Shown here piece by piece: positions 20,921 to 31,149 of a stretch of DNA of 64,000 bases; the stretch's first letter is position 1; each line of letters opens with the position of its first letter. A program made the position numbers and the translations under genes. The stretch is from positions 141,559,697 through 141,623,696 of the forward strand of contig NC_073627.1 of assembly GCF_029407905.1 (NCBI RefSeq), given 5' to 3'. Source of the DNA: Bubalus kerabau. Its lineage: Eukaryota > Chordata > Mammalia > Artiodactyla > Bovidae. The notes under the pieces were generated by a model. It was not told the DNA's origin and ran no database searches. It was given only the letters and a program-made list of their open reading frames with translations.

Positions 20921-21010
20921 CATGTGGGATCTTCTCAGATCAGGGATCGAACCCATGTTTCCTTGCACTGGCAAGTGGATTCTTTACCACTGAGCCACCA
21001 GGGAAGCCCT
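20921..21010 (-). mobile_element. CHR-type SINE, 5' part
   Basis: Reverse tRNA-like head with GATCAGGGATCGAACCCATG and CACTGAGCCACCAGGGAAGCCC. Only the tRNA-related half is present. Confidence 0.8.
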
Positions 21011-21705
21011 ATCACCTACTCACAGAGATGCCATTGAAAACCTCTGTGTTGCACTGTTCAGAGCACCCATTTATAAAAGTCTGATAATGACACCCAAGGG
21101 AACCACCTCCCCTCCTCACCTCCACCTCATTCACTCTCAAAGCACTTTGTTCTTTCATTTGCACCTCTAATGATTTGATGTCAAATTGGAAAGAATATGT
21201 CTGAACCTAAGTAAAGATGGACTCTTGCCTGGCTCCTGAGGTTGTTAGAAAAATGTGTGGCCCACACAGCTCACAGGTAGGGAATTAATAGCTGCCAGTT
21301 TCTCCTAAGTAATAAGCAAAAAGAAAGCCACAAAATTGCTAGGTTTCAAGTAAACTTATTAGGCCTTACAGAGAGGACCAGAATAGAGAAGAATGGATCA
21401 CAGAAGCAACTAAGTAAAGGGGAGAAAATTTAGCATTAAACGAAGTAGTGTAATTTATCATTCTTCTAGAGAACTTTTTTAAGGGAAAAATTAAAGATTC
21501 TATCTTTGTCTGGTATTTCTTCAGTGACATGTTTCATGCATGGTTTATCCTTTAAGAAAGACCATATGATCCATATGAGTCCATCAGTGGAACGGAGAAA
21601 GCTGAAAATACACTAGCAGAGCCAGAGGTCAAATCCAGCCTGGGAAACATTAGTTGGAAGCAAAGTGGAAGGTCCCACTTCTCAGAGCTACTACTTTTCA
21701 TTAAG
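21011..21705. other. Single-copy-looking DNA
   Basis: About 700 bp of balanced composition with no recognised repeat or coding motif. Confidence 0.4.
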
Positions 21706-21935
21706 GAGAGGCAGTTCAGTGTCATGAAACAAGGTCTTCTAAATTACAAAGGCTGTTAGGGTTGGCTGTATGATTTACTAGCTGGGTCAGTTATTAACAT
21801 TCGAATCTTAAATTTTTTTTCATCTCAAAGTGGAAATGATAATAGCATAGCCTTTTAAGTTTTTCTATACGACTTAATGAGATCATACTTGTAAATAGAC
21901 TTCCCAGTGCTGGATTCATGATAATGCCAGCTACC
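21706..21935 (+). mobile_element. MIR SINE
   Basis: MIR signatures occur in order: TTTACTAGCTGGGTCAGTTA, CATCTCAAAGTGGAAATGATAA, TTAATGAGATCATACTTGTAA and CCCAGTGCTGG. It is nearly full-length but diverged, as expected for this old family. Confidence 0.75.
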
Positions 21936-22049
21936 TATAGTCAGGGTGGTGATGTGGTGATGAAGGTGGCATGTACGTTGAAGGGGAGAGGGTGGTTCTT
22001 TACTATTTGTTTCCATTGCAGTTGTTTTCATTTCTCTATTTTACAAGTC

Positions 22050-22395
22050 ATAGACTTCCCTGGTGGTGCAGTGGTTACGAATCACCCTTGCAATGCGAGG
22101 AACCCTGGTTAAATCCCTGGTCCAGGAAGATCCCACTGGCCACAGAGCAACTAAGCTCATGTGCACTGCAGCTACTGAGCCAGTACACTGGGCCCTGCAA
22201 GCCTCGACTACCGAGCTCACGTGCTGCAACTACCGAAGCCCTTGTTCTCTAGAGCTGCGCTCTGCAACCAAAGAAGCCACCACAGTGAGAAGTCTGTGCC
22301 CCGAAACCAGAGGGTAGCGCCTGACCACTGCAACTGGATAAAGCTGGTGTGCAGCAATGAAGACCCAGCACAGCTGAAAAATAAAATGTAAAAGG
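22050..22395 (+). mobile_element. CHR-type SINE, long form
   Basis: Head CTTCCCTGGTGGTGCAGTGG, then repeated CAACTAC / GAGC blocks and the end GAAGACCCAGCACAGCTGAAAAAT with an A-rich tail. It has no Bov-A body. Confidence 0.9.
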
Positions 22396-22688
22396 CATAA
22401 TAATTCACTCCAACCAGAAAAGTAATTAATAATCTGGGACCCGTTAGACATAAGTGCATTCTCAAACGCCCCTTTATGTCAAAATGCCAACCCATATATC
22501 TGTCTTTGGAAAGATTTGTGGGAGTTGCTTTCCATAATGTTGATTTAAAAGCTTTGGAGACATGGTCCAAATATCTCCAGTCTCTTCTTACTAAGGTTAA
22601 GCACTATTTTTAAACCATTCTCTGAATCCATTGATAGTTTCTGCTTGTCTGGGTAAGGCATTCTTAATGTTTTCTGTGAGCATGTATG
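22396..22688. other. Single-copy-looking DNA
   Basis: About 290 bp with no recognised repeat. Confidence 0.35.
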
Positions 22689-22892
22689 AAGGGCTTCCCA
22701 GGTGGCTCGGTGGTAAAGAATTCGCCTGCCAATGCAGGAGACAAGGGTTCGATTCCAGGGTCAGGAAAATCACCTGGAGAAGGGAATGGCAACTCATTCC
22801 AGTATACTTGTTGGTAAAATCCCATGGACAGAGGAGCCTGGCGGGCTACAGTCCATGGGATTACAGAGGAGTCAGATACAACTGAGAAGCTG

Positions 22893-22893
<1 letters not shown>
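22689..22893 (+). mobile_element. Bov-tA SINE with target duplication
   Basis: Full Bov-tA starting GGGCTTCCCAGGTGGCTC. The flanks AGCATGTATGAA (left) and AGCATATATGAA (right of the CA repeat) form a near-perfect duplication. The SINE tail has grown into the microsatellite at 22894-22936. Confidence 0.93.

Positions 22894-22936
<43 letters not shown>
22894..22936. repeat. (CA)n microsatellite
   Basis: About 21 CA units arising from the tail of the preceding Bov-tA. It lies inside the target duplication, so it expanded after insertion. Confidence 0.96.
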
Positions 22937-22937
<1 letters not shown>

Positions 22938-23135
22938 GCATATATGAAACGCTGCTTTTCAGCTCTGGGACTGTGAACTTGAAGCTGTCTCTCTTGGTGA
23001 CTCGATGAGCTACAGTCAAGTCTTTCAAGAAATGCCAAGGCAGGAAGGGAATGTCCTTTCTGCTGGGTGCTTCTGTGAGGACTTGTGGCACCTGAGGTCT
23101 TCCAAGCAGCAATTTGGTTTCCTTATCCCTACCAG

Positions 23136-23205
23136 GACTGCCCTGTAGCTCAAATGGTAAAGAATCTGCCTACTCTGCAGGAGACTGGGTCAGGAAGATC
23201 CTGTC
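23136..23205 (+). mobile_element. Bov-tA head only, flanked by target duplication
   Basis: A 70-bp insert made of the Bov-tA tRNA-like head alone (CCCTGTAGCTCAAATGG to GTCAGGAAGATCCTG). ATCCCTACCAG is repeated exactly at 23125-23135 and 23206-23216. There is no Bov-A body and no tail. Confidence 0.88.
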
Positions 23206-23216
23206 ATCCCTACCAG

Positions 23217-23455
23217 AGGTGTTGCTGGCCTTGCTCTCAGTGCCCCCTACCACCAAAAGACACAGCTAGAAAGAGTTGCAGTGACCACCCCATTGTGGTT
23301 GCAAATACTACTCAGAAAGGTTATGCCAGTTTAGCAACTGTAGCATCTAGTTCTGACTGCACCAATCTCCCAGAAATCTCTTGACCCCAAACCCAAACAG
23401 CAAGGGGAAATTCAAGAAAAACCAAGATTTTAAAAACACTCATTCCAACTATCTT
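23217..23455. other. Single-copy-looking DNA
   Basis: About 240 bp. A frame opens across 23085-23384 but includes the SINE head and has no motif, so it is not called. Confidence 0.35.
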
Positions 23456-23755
23456 TTATAAAAATTATTAATAAATTTGTTTATTTTTGGTTGCATTGGG
23501 TCTTTGCTGCTACACTCAGGCTTTCCCTAGTTGTGGCGAGTGGGAGCTACTCTCTAGTTGCGGTGCACAGGTTTCTCATCGCAGTGGCTTTTCTTGTTGC
23601 GGAGCACAGGCTCTCAGGCTTGCAGGCTTCAGTAGTTGTAGCACGTGGGATTCAGCTGCTCTGGGGCATATGGAATCCTCTGGGACCAGGGATCGAACCC
23701 ATGTACCCTGCATTGGCAGGCAGATTCTCATCCACTATACCGCCAGAGAAGTCCA
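23456..23755 (-). mobile_element. CHR-type SINE, long form
   Basis: Reverse copy: T-rich tail, GGTTGCATTGGGTCTTTGCT, CCCTAGTTGTGGCGAGTGGG, then the head GGGATCGAACCCATG and CAGAGAAGTCC. AAAACCAAGAT occurs at 23420-23430 and again just right of the element. Confidence 0.9.
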
Positions 23756-23769
23756 AAACCAAGATGTGA

Positions 23770-24369
23770 GCAAGAAACGAGAAAGAGGAAGAGGGTCAAG
23801 ATTTTGGAGAATTCAATATCATGGCTTCCTGTGCAAGGAAGCAGCAGATTGCTTAGCCAGCAAATACTATTACCATTCTCTTTAAATTTGAAGTTTTAAC
23901 TTGACACGACACAGGGTGCTTGGCATGGATCGCACTTCCTGTCACAATTTATTTTGGAGTCAGAAAATGGTTCTGACTCAAAAACTCACTGAAAGCCTAT
24001 TTCTCTGCTGTCATAAATCAAATCATCCCACCCATCTTGGTAGAATTTGGCTCCTATCCAAGAGCTGCCTACAAAACAGAGAGCAATGAAGAGCTTCTGA
24101 AAAAGGGAGATTCTGTGATATTAGGAATGAACCAGGACACAAATTCTCCCAAAGGATTTGGTGCAAGCTCCCAGAGGCTAGGGATGGTCTCTGAGTTATC
24201 TGACAGACTCTCTCTTCCCGTGTCAACCTCCTTCAAAGGTTTGGCCAGAATGTCGGCATGCTAGTGGGGTAAAGTAGAGAAATCCAGCTGTTTTCTTAAG
24301 TACCTAAGCTCTTATTGTGGATTATTGAGGTTTAGGCTCCACGAAGGCAGAAAGCAGGAATTTATGCTC
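23770..24369. other. Single-copy-looking DNA
   Basis: About 600 bp without recognised repeats, ending at a T run (24370-24393). Short open frames only, no known motif. Confidence 0.4.
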
Positions 24370-24393
24370 TTTTTTTTTTTTTTTTTTTTTTTT
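24370..24393. repeat. Poly(T) run
   Basis: About 24 T. It lies just before a plus-strand BovB but in the wrong orientation to be that element's tail. Confidence 0.85.
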
Positions 24394-24401
24394 GCGGGGG
24401 T

Positions 24402-24735
24402 GTGGAAAGAGATCCAACCAGTCCATTCTGAAGGAGATCAGCCCTGGGATTTCTTTGGAAGGAATGATGCTAAAGCCGAAACTCCAGTACTTTGGCCACC
24501 TCATGTGAAGAGTTGACTCATTGGAAAAGACTCTGATGCTGGGAGGGATTAGGGGCAGGAGGAGAAGGGGACGACAGAGGATGAGATGGCTGGATGGCAT
24601 CACTGACTCAATGGACGTGAGTCTGGGTGAACTCCGGGAGTTGGTGATGGACAGGGAGGCCTGGATGCTGTGATTCATGGGGTCGCAAAGAGTCGGACAC
24701 GACTGAGCAACTGAACTGAACTGAACTGAACTGGG
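24402..24735 (+). mobile_element. 5'-truncated BovB
   Basis: Last third-kilobase of BovB with intact-looking C-terminal coding (QSILKEISPGISLEGMMLK in translation) and an AACTGAACTGAACTGAACTG tail. Low divergence suggests a young copy. Confidence 0.94.
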
Positions 24736-24766
24736 GGGTAGGTGGTGGAGCATCACAGACCCAGCA

Positions 24767-24976
24767 GGGCTCTCCAGTGCCTCAGTGGTAAAGAATATGC
24801 CTGTCGGTGCAGGAGATGCAGGTTCGATCCCTGAGTTGGGAACATCCCCTGAAGAAGGAAATGGCAACCCATTCCAGTATTCTTGCCTGGAGAATCCCAT
24901 GGACAGAGGAGCCTGGCAGGCTCCAGTCTATGGAGTCACAAAGAGTTGGACACAATTTAGCAACTAAACAACAAAA
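24767..24976 (+). mobile_element. Bov-tA SINE with perfect 12-bp target duplication
   Basis: Full Bov-tA. ACAGACCCAGCA is repeated exactly at 24755-24766 and 24977-24988. Confidence 0.95.
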
Positions 24977-25007
24977 ACAGACCCAGCACGATGGTCAGCT
25001 GACAGTT

Positions 25008-25085
25008 TCTTGGATCACAGCACCTAGGATAGTTCCAGGAGCAGAGGAGATCCTCAGTAAATGCTTCATGATTGACAATCTGTCA
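25008..25085 (+). mobile_element. MIR 3' fragment (probable)
   Basis: CACAGCACCTAGGATAG, then GATCCTCAGTAAATGCTTC, recalls the MIR 3' end (the motif ending in TCAATAAATG). Confidence 0.55.
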
Positions 25086-25289
25086 GATCTGCCATGGTTA
25101 AATTTGATTATTGCATGCTTCCAATTTAAACATCATCCTTAATTACTTCAAGCATATATTTGAAGACCATTAAAGTTTCCTCCATTTCATTATTTCATAG
25201 TCAAATTTTTCACGAAGTCACAATTACCACCCCCTGTGCTTTAATAACAGACAGCGTTTTACCGTTTATTACACTATGCTGTATTAATG
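25086..25289. other. Single-copy-looking DNA
   Basis: About 200 bp, no recognised signal. Confidence 0.3.
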
Positions 25290-25502
25290 TGTTGCATGCT
25301 CAGCTGTGTCTGACTCTTTGGGACCCCATGGACTGTAGCTCACCAGGCTCCTCCATCCAAGGGATTATCCAGGCAAGAATACTGGACTGGGTTGCCATTT
25401 CCTCCTCCAGGGGATCTTCCTGACCCAGAGATTGAAACTGCATCTCCTGTGTCTTCTGCATTTGCAGGTGGATTCTTTACCACCAAGCCATCTGGGAAAT
25501 CC
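25290..25502 (-). mobile_element. Bov-tA SINE
   Basis: Full reverse Bov-tA. TGCTGTATTAA at the left and TGCTGTGTTAA at the right are a likely target duplication with one change. Confidence 0.92.
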
Positions 25503-25513
25503 TTGCTGTGTTA

Positions 25514-26049
25514 ACTCTTTGCTTATTTCTACTACCCTTAGATGGAGAGAGAGGACCGTTTCCTATTTATCCTTCTCAACCCCGTGCCTCGCGTGGTAGA
25601 CAGCATTTCAGAAGCATTCAGTAAATACATACTACACAAGCAAAGCTGTGCACTTGATGGAAAGGCTTTGTGTTTCTGAAGTATTTAAACTGACATCTGT
25701 CAGTTCTAAGACTCCTGAAGATTTTTTTCATCATGAATCAGAACTGAATTCTGCAATTTGCAAGAGATGAACAACATTTTAATGCCTACCTTTACTTTCT
25801 ATTATATACCGTTCTCCATCATGCTAATTTTGCTGTCAGAGGTCCAGGAGGAGAGTGAAACTCTTTAATTATGTCTCTTGTGAAAAAATTGAAAACACAA
25901 ACTAGAATTTATAAGCATATTCATTTCTTTAGCTTTTTTTTTTTTCTTTCTTTCTTTTTTTTTCCTCTTTTTTGTGGAACGGCTATCATTTCCTCTTTAA
26001 AAGTTAAGTCTAGAGTGCTTTGGGTTTGTGGTACAAAAATGCGTATTTA
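25514..26049. other. Single-copy-looking DNA with T/C tract
   Basis: About 535 bp. A polypyrimidine stretch (25935-25975) is present. No repeat family recognised, no coding motif. Confidence 0.35.
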
Positions 26050-26188
26050 CTTCAACATTCTTCAAATAATTGTTGAGTTCTTATTATTAAAGAGCATTGT
26101 TTTGGAGCTAATGAGAGAGATGGAAAGATGAACAAAACTGTTGCTGTCACTGAGCTTACATTCTAGTAAAGAGGAGATAAGTAGACAA
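26050..26188 (+). mobile_element. L2 3' region (probable)
   Basis: GATGAACAAAACTG followed by GAGCTTACATTCTAGTAAAG is characteristic of the L2 LINE near its 3' end. Diverged and old. Confidence 0.6.
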
Positions 26189-26190
26189 AC

Positions 26191-26236
26191 AACCCACTTC
26201 AGTATTCTTGCCTGGGAAATCCCATGGAAAGAGGAT
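26191..26236 (+). mobile_element. Orphan Bov-A fragment
   Basis: Only 45 bp of the Bov-A core (CACTTCAGTATTCTTGCCTG) with no head and no tail. Confidence 0.7.
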
Positions 26237-26398
26237 GCCTTTAAAATATATTGAAGGATGAACCTAAAAATGTTGATTATTTCTGGGTCACAAAATTTAA
26301 AGGCAATTTTTATTGCTTCATTTATAGTTACCTACGTTCTCTCATTTTTCAACAATGAACATGTATTGCTAATTATAATAAAGCAGTCAAGAGAACTG

Positions 26399-26617
26399 GG
26401 GGCTTCCCTTGTTGCTCAGCTGGTAAAGAATCCACCTGCAAGGCGGGAGACCTGGGTTAGATCCCTGAGTTGGGAAGATCCCTGCAGAAGAAAATGGCAA
26501 CCCACTCCAGTATTCTTGCCTGGAAAATCCCATGGACGGAGGAGCCTGGCAGGCTGCACACAGTCCATGGAGTGACGAAGAGTCAGACATGACTGAACAA
26601 CTTCACTTTCGCTTTCA
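26399..26617 (+). mobile_element. Bov-tA SINE with target duplication
   Basis: Full Bov-tA. AAGAGAACTG is repeated at 26389-26398 and 26618-26627. Confidence 0.94.
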
Positions 26618-26627
26618 AAGAGAACTG

Positions 26628-26968
26628 AGGCTATAGAAGAATATTAACAGTCCAGAAAATTGTTCAGGATATATTGTTGTGAACAAAGGCTTGGCTATAT
26701 AAAACATCACACTCTAGTTTGTGTTGTTAACACACAGGGAGGAGGTAGGATAAAACCCTGACTGTGGTCATCTCCATGTGGAGAAATTATAGGTGGTTTT
26801 AATTTTCTTCTTTTTGATGTCATGTTTTCCTCATTTTTCTATTAGCTCTACAAGTCTTGAAAACAGAAAAAAAATACAAGTAAGTTGTTTTAAAAGCATA
26901 CAAAAGGTGAACAGACATTGCTGATAGGAAAAGAACATCATGTACATCAATAAAATAAGTTAGTGTAG
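26628..26968. other. Unclassified, probably old repeat
   Basis: GTTGTGAACAAAGGC and GGTGGTTTTAATTTTCTTC resemble a common old LINE-type 3' region that I cannot name. No coding signal. Confidence 0.3.
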
Positions 26969-27150
26969 GGGACTTTACTAGTGGTCCAGTGGTAAAGACT
27001 TTGCCTTCCAATACAGGGGGTGTGGGTTTGATCCCTGGTTGGGGACCTAAGATCCCACATGCCTCATGATTAAAAAACAATAATGTAAAGCAGAAGCAAT
27101 ATTGTAACAAATTCAATAAAGGCTTTAAAAATGGTTCATATCAAAAAATA
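26969..27150 (+). mobile_element. CHR-type SINE with AATATTGTAACAAATTC tail
   Basis: The tRNA-like head (GGTCCAGTGGTAAAGACT, GTTTGATCCCTGGTTGGG) is followed by a GAAGCAATATTGTAACAAAT block and TTCAATAAAGGC. The same tail appears at 41064-41262, so the two belong to one subfamily. Confidence 0.85.
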
Positions 27151-27174
27151 TTTTTTAAGTTAATGTAAACAGAT

Positions 27175-27443
27175 ATCAGAGAAGGCAATGGCACCCCACT
27201 TCAGTACTCTTGCCTGGAAAATCCCATGGACGGAGGAGCCTGGTGGGCTGCCGTCTATGGGGTCGCTAAGCGTCGGACAAGACTGAGCAACTTCACTTTC
27301 ACTTTTCACTTTTATGCATTGAAGAAGGAAATGGCAACCCACTCCAGTGTTCTTGCCTGGAGAATCCCAGGGACGGGGGAGCCTGGTGGGCTGCCGTCTA
27401 TGGGGTCGTACAGAGTTGGACACAACTGAAGTGATTTAGCAGC
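27175..27443 (+). mobile_element. BOV-A2 SINE with target duplication
   Basis: Complete plus-strand dimer. AAACAGAT occurs at 27167-27174 and 27444-27451. The linker at 27294-27314 is slightly altered. Confidence 0.94.
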
Positions 27444-27509
27444 AAACAGATCTAGGAATCGCCAAACCTGTAGCAATGATGGTGAATAAACAGCATATTC
27501 GATATCCTG

Positions 27510-27855
27510 TAATGTCCCCAGACCACCTTGTGTCCTGCCTCGCTGCCTTTGCTTACACTGTGCCTTCTGCCCAGAGTTCTTTCTCCTCTGCCTTCTACCC
27601 TGACTCTCTCTTATCACATGCACAACAGGAGAGCATCTACTAATTATCCAGGATTCAATCTGATTTTTCCTCACCTGTGAAGCCTGTCCATGCCTTTCCT
27701 GGCAGGCCTCTCCCCATCCCCTCAGGATCATGTAGATAAGCCTGTGGGAAAAGCTACAGCACTCGACTGCACTGTTCTGTTCACACCTTCCCCTCATGCC
27801 TGGCAAAGTGACTGACACATAGTATGTGCTCAGTAAATGTTAGGCCAATGAATCG
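27510..27855 (+). mobile_element. L2 LINE 3' end
   Basis: CTTTGCTTACACTGTGCCTTC, CTCACCTGTGAAGCCTGTCC and the terminal CACATAGTATGTGCTCAGTAAATG block follow L2 order. Old and diverged. Confidence 0.7.
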
Positions 27856-28005
27856 CTACATCTCAAGCCTGTTTCGTATCTATTTTAGGGTAATTGGTTT
27901 GGGCATCCTTGCCCCAAATTGAAAGAATTCCAACTATATCTGTGCACATGTGCACTAGAAGAATTTCTTGATGTTGTTAAGTGTCACTTACCACTGGACT
28001 TCTTG

Positions 28006-28110
28006 GTATGGTCATTCTCAATTATGGCTACTCATTAGAATCACTAAAACTGTTTTAAAAATTATGATACCTCCCTGATCAAAATTGAATCTCTGTCAAT
28101 TTAGTGTTGA
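28006..28110 (+). mobile_element. MER5-like hAT (Charlie) DNA transposon fragment
   Basis: GTCATTCTCAATTATGGC, CATTAGAATCAC and TTTTAAAAATTATGATACC follow the MER5A-type non-autonomous hAT element. Confidence 0.6.
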
Positions 28111-28335
28111 AATTGAGAACGATTTTACCTTTAAAAATGGAGGAGACAAGTCGTCTTTAAAAAAAAAAAATTGAGTTCTTTAAGGGAACTCTCCACCAAC
28201 ATGCCATCAATAGGGTGGCCCTACAATGTTATACAAACTGGGGGTCTCCTGAACAAAGCAGGACATGTATTCATCCCAGCCATGAACCGTATTTGAGATT
28301 CATGCTTCAAATGGATATGATCAAGAACAAACCAA
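28111..28335. other. Single-copy-looking DNA
   Basis: About 225 bp, including an A run near 28160-28171. No recognised signal. Confidence 0.3.
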
Positions 28336-28685
28336 GGGGTTTCCCTAGTGGGTCAGGGGTAAAGAACCCTTCTGCCAATGCAGGAGACACGGGTTTGATC
28401 CCTGGTCCAGGAAGACCCCACATGCCAAGAAAACCTGTGCAAGTAAACCTGTGCACCACAACTATTGAGCCTGTGCCTGCAACTACTGAGCCCTCACACC
28501 TTAACTACTGAAGCCCATGTGCCTAGAGCCCGTGCTTCACGACAAGAGAAGTCACTGCAATGAGAAACCCATGTACACAATAAGAGAGTAGCCCCCGCTC
28601 ATCACAACTAGAGAAGCCCGTTCAGCCATGAAGACCCAGCACAGCCAAAAAATAAATTTAAAAAATATATATTTAAAAAAAAGAA
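28336..28685 (+). mobile_element. CHR-type SINE, long form
   Basis: Head GGGGTTTCCCTAGTGGGTC, CAACTACTGAGCC repeats and the end GAAGACCCAGCACAGCC with an A-rich tail. AAGAACAAACCA at the left and AAGAATAAACCA at the right form a diverged target duplication. Confidence 0.9.
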
Positions 28686-28689
28686 TAAA

Positions 28690-29500
28690 CCATAGATAAT
28701 TCATTGTTGCCTATCTCTGATGATACAGAGCCAGTGAAAAATTCTATGTTCCCTGCAAGAGATTTTGGAAGTTCTGTACCAAATGAATTTCCTGTCCTGG
28801 TAGTTTTGAAAGAACAGAGGTGGGAGTTTGGAAATGAGTAGAAAACTTAACAGCTATTTTTAAAACGTATTACCCAGATTCTGGAATAATATACTTGTAT
28901 ATATGTTTTGTCACTCCAAGGAAGTGGCTACCAAACACCCAGTGTCAGAGGCAAAGAGTGAGGATGGACAGAGTGCTATGAGGCCTTCTAACTTCAGTTT
29001 TCATTCTGTATTTGTGATATGCTTTAAAAAAAAAAAAAAAAAGCTTCTCAGTATTACCATTCTTCCTAGCCTCCTAATTTCTCTATGCCTTTTCCATTGA
29101 AAAACCTGAGCCAGAATAAAATCACCCCCACATTAATGGTGACAAGAATAGAAAGTATGAGGAATAGGAAAATCAAAGAACTGCAGCTGTGGATATTGGA
29201 GAAAGCCCTGAGTCAACAAGTCTTGATTTAAATCACATAACCCGAACTATCTAAGACACAGCACTCTGATACCTTGCATTGTGGGGAATTGTAAGGAACA
29301 AACAAAATAAAAGATTGGAAAGATTCTTGAAGATGTACTTGGTCTATGGTTAACTTGCTAACATGATATTGTGCATGTTATCCAAGATGAAATTATTAGA
29401 CATTAACTGTTTCATAATTATACATTGGTCCACCAATGTGGATGAAAACTAAGCACTAAAATACAATATTTCTATAGATTGATATGCATAGTTTATTTTC
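28690..29500. other. Single-copy-looking DNA
   Basis: About 810 bp of AT-leaning DNA with an A run at about 29024-29040. No repeat recognised and no coding motif. Confidence 0.35.
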
Positions 29501-30365
29501 TTTTTAATTTATTTCTATCATATTTTGGCTTTCCATTAACCATAGTTTTTGTAAGCTATACCTTTTCTCATTTTCTTTCTTCTTGTTGATTAATTTACTA
29601 TTTTCCCTCACCAGGTTTGGAAGTTAGATGTTCTATTTATATTCTTTTTACTGGTTATTTATTTTTTCCATTTCTACTTCATTTTAATCAATATCTTTAC
29701 CTTTCTGAAGAACATGAAGATTTTAGAAAACTTTAGTTTCAATTCTCCATGCCATCCCTATCCTATTATTCTACAGAATACTGTAAAATATTTCATTCAT
29801 GTTTAGTTTTATGTCTCCACATAATTCGCTGTCATCACTATGCTAATTATCATTATTATTGTCCTATTGTTGTTGTTGTTTAGTTACTAAGTTGTGTCCT
29901 ACTCTTTGTGATCCTATGTAGCCCGCCAGGCTCCTCTGTCCATGGGATTTCCCAGGCAAGAATACTAGGGTGGTTGCTGTTTCCTTCTCCAGGGAATCTT
30001 CCCAACCCAGGGATCAAATCTGTGTCTCCTGCATTGTGGGCAGATTCTTTACTGCTGAGCGACAAGGGAATCAAAGCTTTGTTTTTTCAATTTACTCATG
30101 TGCTTACTCTTTCTTTGTTCAAAATTCCTGACTTCTTTCCTTCTAGATTCGATCTCTTTCAAAAAGCACATTTTAGACTTTTTTTCAGTGATGGTAAACA
30201 CCCGCCACTTACTTGTCTAAAAATATCTTTTATTTTACCCATATTCTTTAGAGATATTTCAGCTGCATATATAATTCAAACTGGACTGTTATTTTCTATT
30301 GATGGTATAAAACTATTACTTCACTATTGTTGTAGTTTTGTTGCTGATAAACCTGCTATACATTT
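29500..30365 (-). mobile_element. Old L1 remnant, interrupted by Bov-tA
   Basis: The clearest part is 30215-30365: TCTTTTATTTTACCCATATT, AGATATTTCAGCTGCATATA and TGTTGCTGATAAACCTGCT. It matches reverse-oriented L1M sequence. The left part is weaker and included by continuity. Confidence 0.5.
29869..30071 (-). mobile_element. Bov-tA SINE
   Basis: Reverse Bov-tA starting TTGTTGTTGTTTAGTTACTA and ending with a decayed head (GCTGAGCGACAAGGGAA). A few bases between the accepted Bov-A motifs are missing. Confidence 0.9.
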
Positions 30366-30369
30366 CCAG

Positions 30370-30505
30370 TGGAAGTGTAAATTATACAAATAATATAGAG
30401 AACAACTTTGCGATATATTTTAAAACCACAAACTCATAGACTTTTTACCAATATACCATTTCTAGGAATTCATCCTGCACATATACTCCCTAGAATGATC
30501 TTTGA
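30370..30505 (+). mobile_element. L1M 3' fragment (probable)
   Basis: AGTGGAAGTGTAAATTATAC, AGAGAACAACTTTGCGATAT and TTTCTAGGAATTCATCCTG follow the old L1 3' UTR. Confidence 0.6.
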
Positions 30506-30507
30506 GC

Positions 30508-30612
30508 ATCACTACAGTGCTCAAAACTTTCCAATAACTTCTTTGCACACTCAAAGTCAAAGTCAAACCTATCCCACTATGCCCCACAAGATCTATCTCC
30601 CCACCCCAGCTG
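30508..30612 (+). mobile_element. L2 fragment (probable)
   Basis: CTTTCCAATAACTTCTTTGC, CACAAGATCTATCTCCCC and CCCCAGCTGAACC match the L2 3' UTR in order. Confidence 0.55.
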
Positions 30613-30639
30613 AACCTATACTATAGCACAGAGACTGGG

Positions 30640-30845
30640 GTCATGCATGCAACACAAGGGGCACCGGGGATTAATGGCAACCACGAGAATCCAGGAAGAG
30701 GTGAGAAAGGATTCCTCCCCTAAAACCTTCTGAGAGAGCATGCCCCTGCCCATACCATTTTTGGACTTCCAGAACCGTGAGAGAATAGATTTCTAAGTCA
30801 GCCAGTTTGGTATTTTGTTGCGACAGTCCTAGGAAAGTAATGTTC
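30640..30845 (+). mobile_element. MLT1 LTR 3' part (ERVL-MaLR)
   Basis: CTTCTGAGAGAGCATG, TTGGACTTCCAGAACCGTGAG, CAGCCAGTTTGGTATTTTG and GTCCTAGGAAAGTAATG are the classical MLT1 3' end. This is an ancient endogenous retrovirus LTR with no coding content. Confidence 0.75.
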
Positions 30846-31054
30846 TATGCTTAGTCACTCAGTCATGTCCAACTTTTTGTGACCCCATGAATTGCAGCCC
30901 ACCAGGCTTCTCTGTCAATGGGATTCTCCAGGCAAGAATACCGGAAGGGATTGCCATGCTCTCCTCCAGGGAATCTTCCCAACCCAGGGATCAGACCCAG
31001 GTCTCCCGCATTGCAGACAGATTCTTTACCATGTGAGCCACCAGGGAATCCCGA
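30846..31054 (-). mobile_element. Bov-tA SINE
   Basis: Full reverse Bov-tA placed directly at the MLT1 3' end. Head GTGAGCCACCAGGGAATCCC. Confidence 0.93.
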
Positions 31055-31071
31055 GGTAATATAGGGAATTA

Positions 31072-31099
31072 AGTCCCCTATATTATAATATAGGGGACT
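31072..31099. repeat. Perfect 28-bp palindrome
   Basis: AGTCCCCTATATTA is followed immediately by its exact reverse complement TAATATAGGGGACT. It lies in AT-rich DNA just right of a Bov-tA and could form a hairpin with no loop. Confidence 0.95.
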
Positions 31100-31149
31100 A
31101 TATATATAATTAAAATATTATATAATAATGTAATTCTTCCAGATTATAC

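Noticed and set aside
22050..22130. Possible tRNA gene
   Set aside because: The box-like motifs belong to the tRNA-derived head of a CHR SINE with mutated boxes and a SINE body behind it.
22664..23038. 124-codon minus-strand frame with a run of alternating Cys-Val
   Set aside because: The Cys-Val run is the (CA)n microsatellite and the rest is Bov-tA read in reverse.
24322..24900. 192-codon minus-strand frame
   Set aside because: It is antisense BovB plus Bov-tA; the lysine run is the poly(T) tract read in reverse.
27312..27818. 168-codon minus-strand frame
   Set aside because: Combines BOV-A2 and L2 sequence in reverse; no domain.
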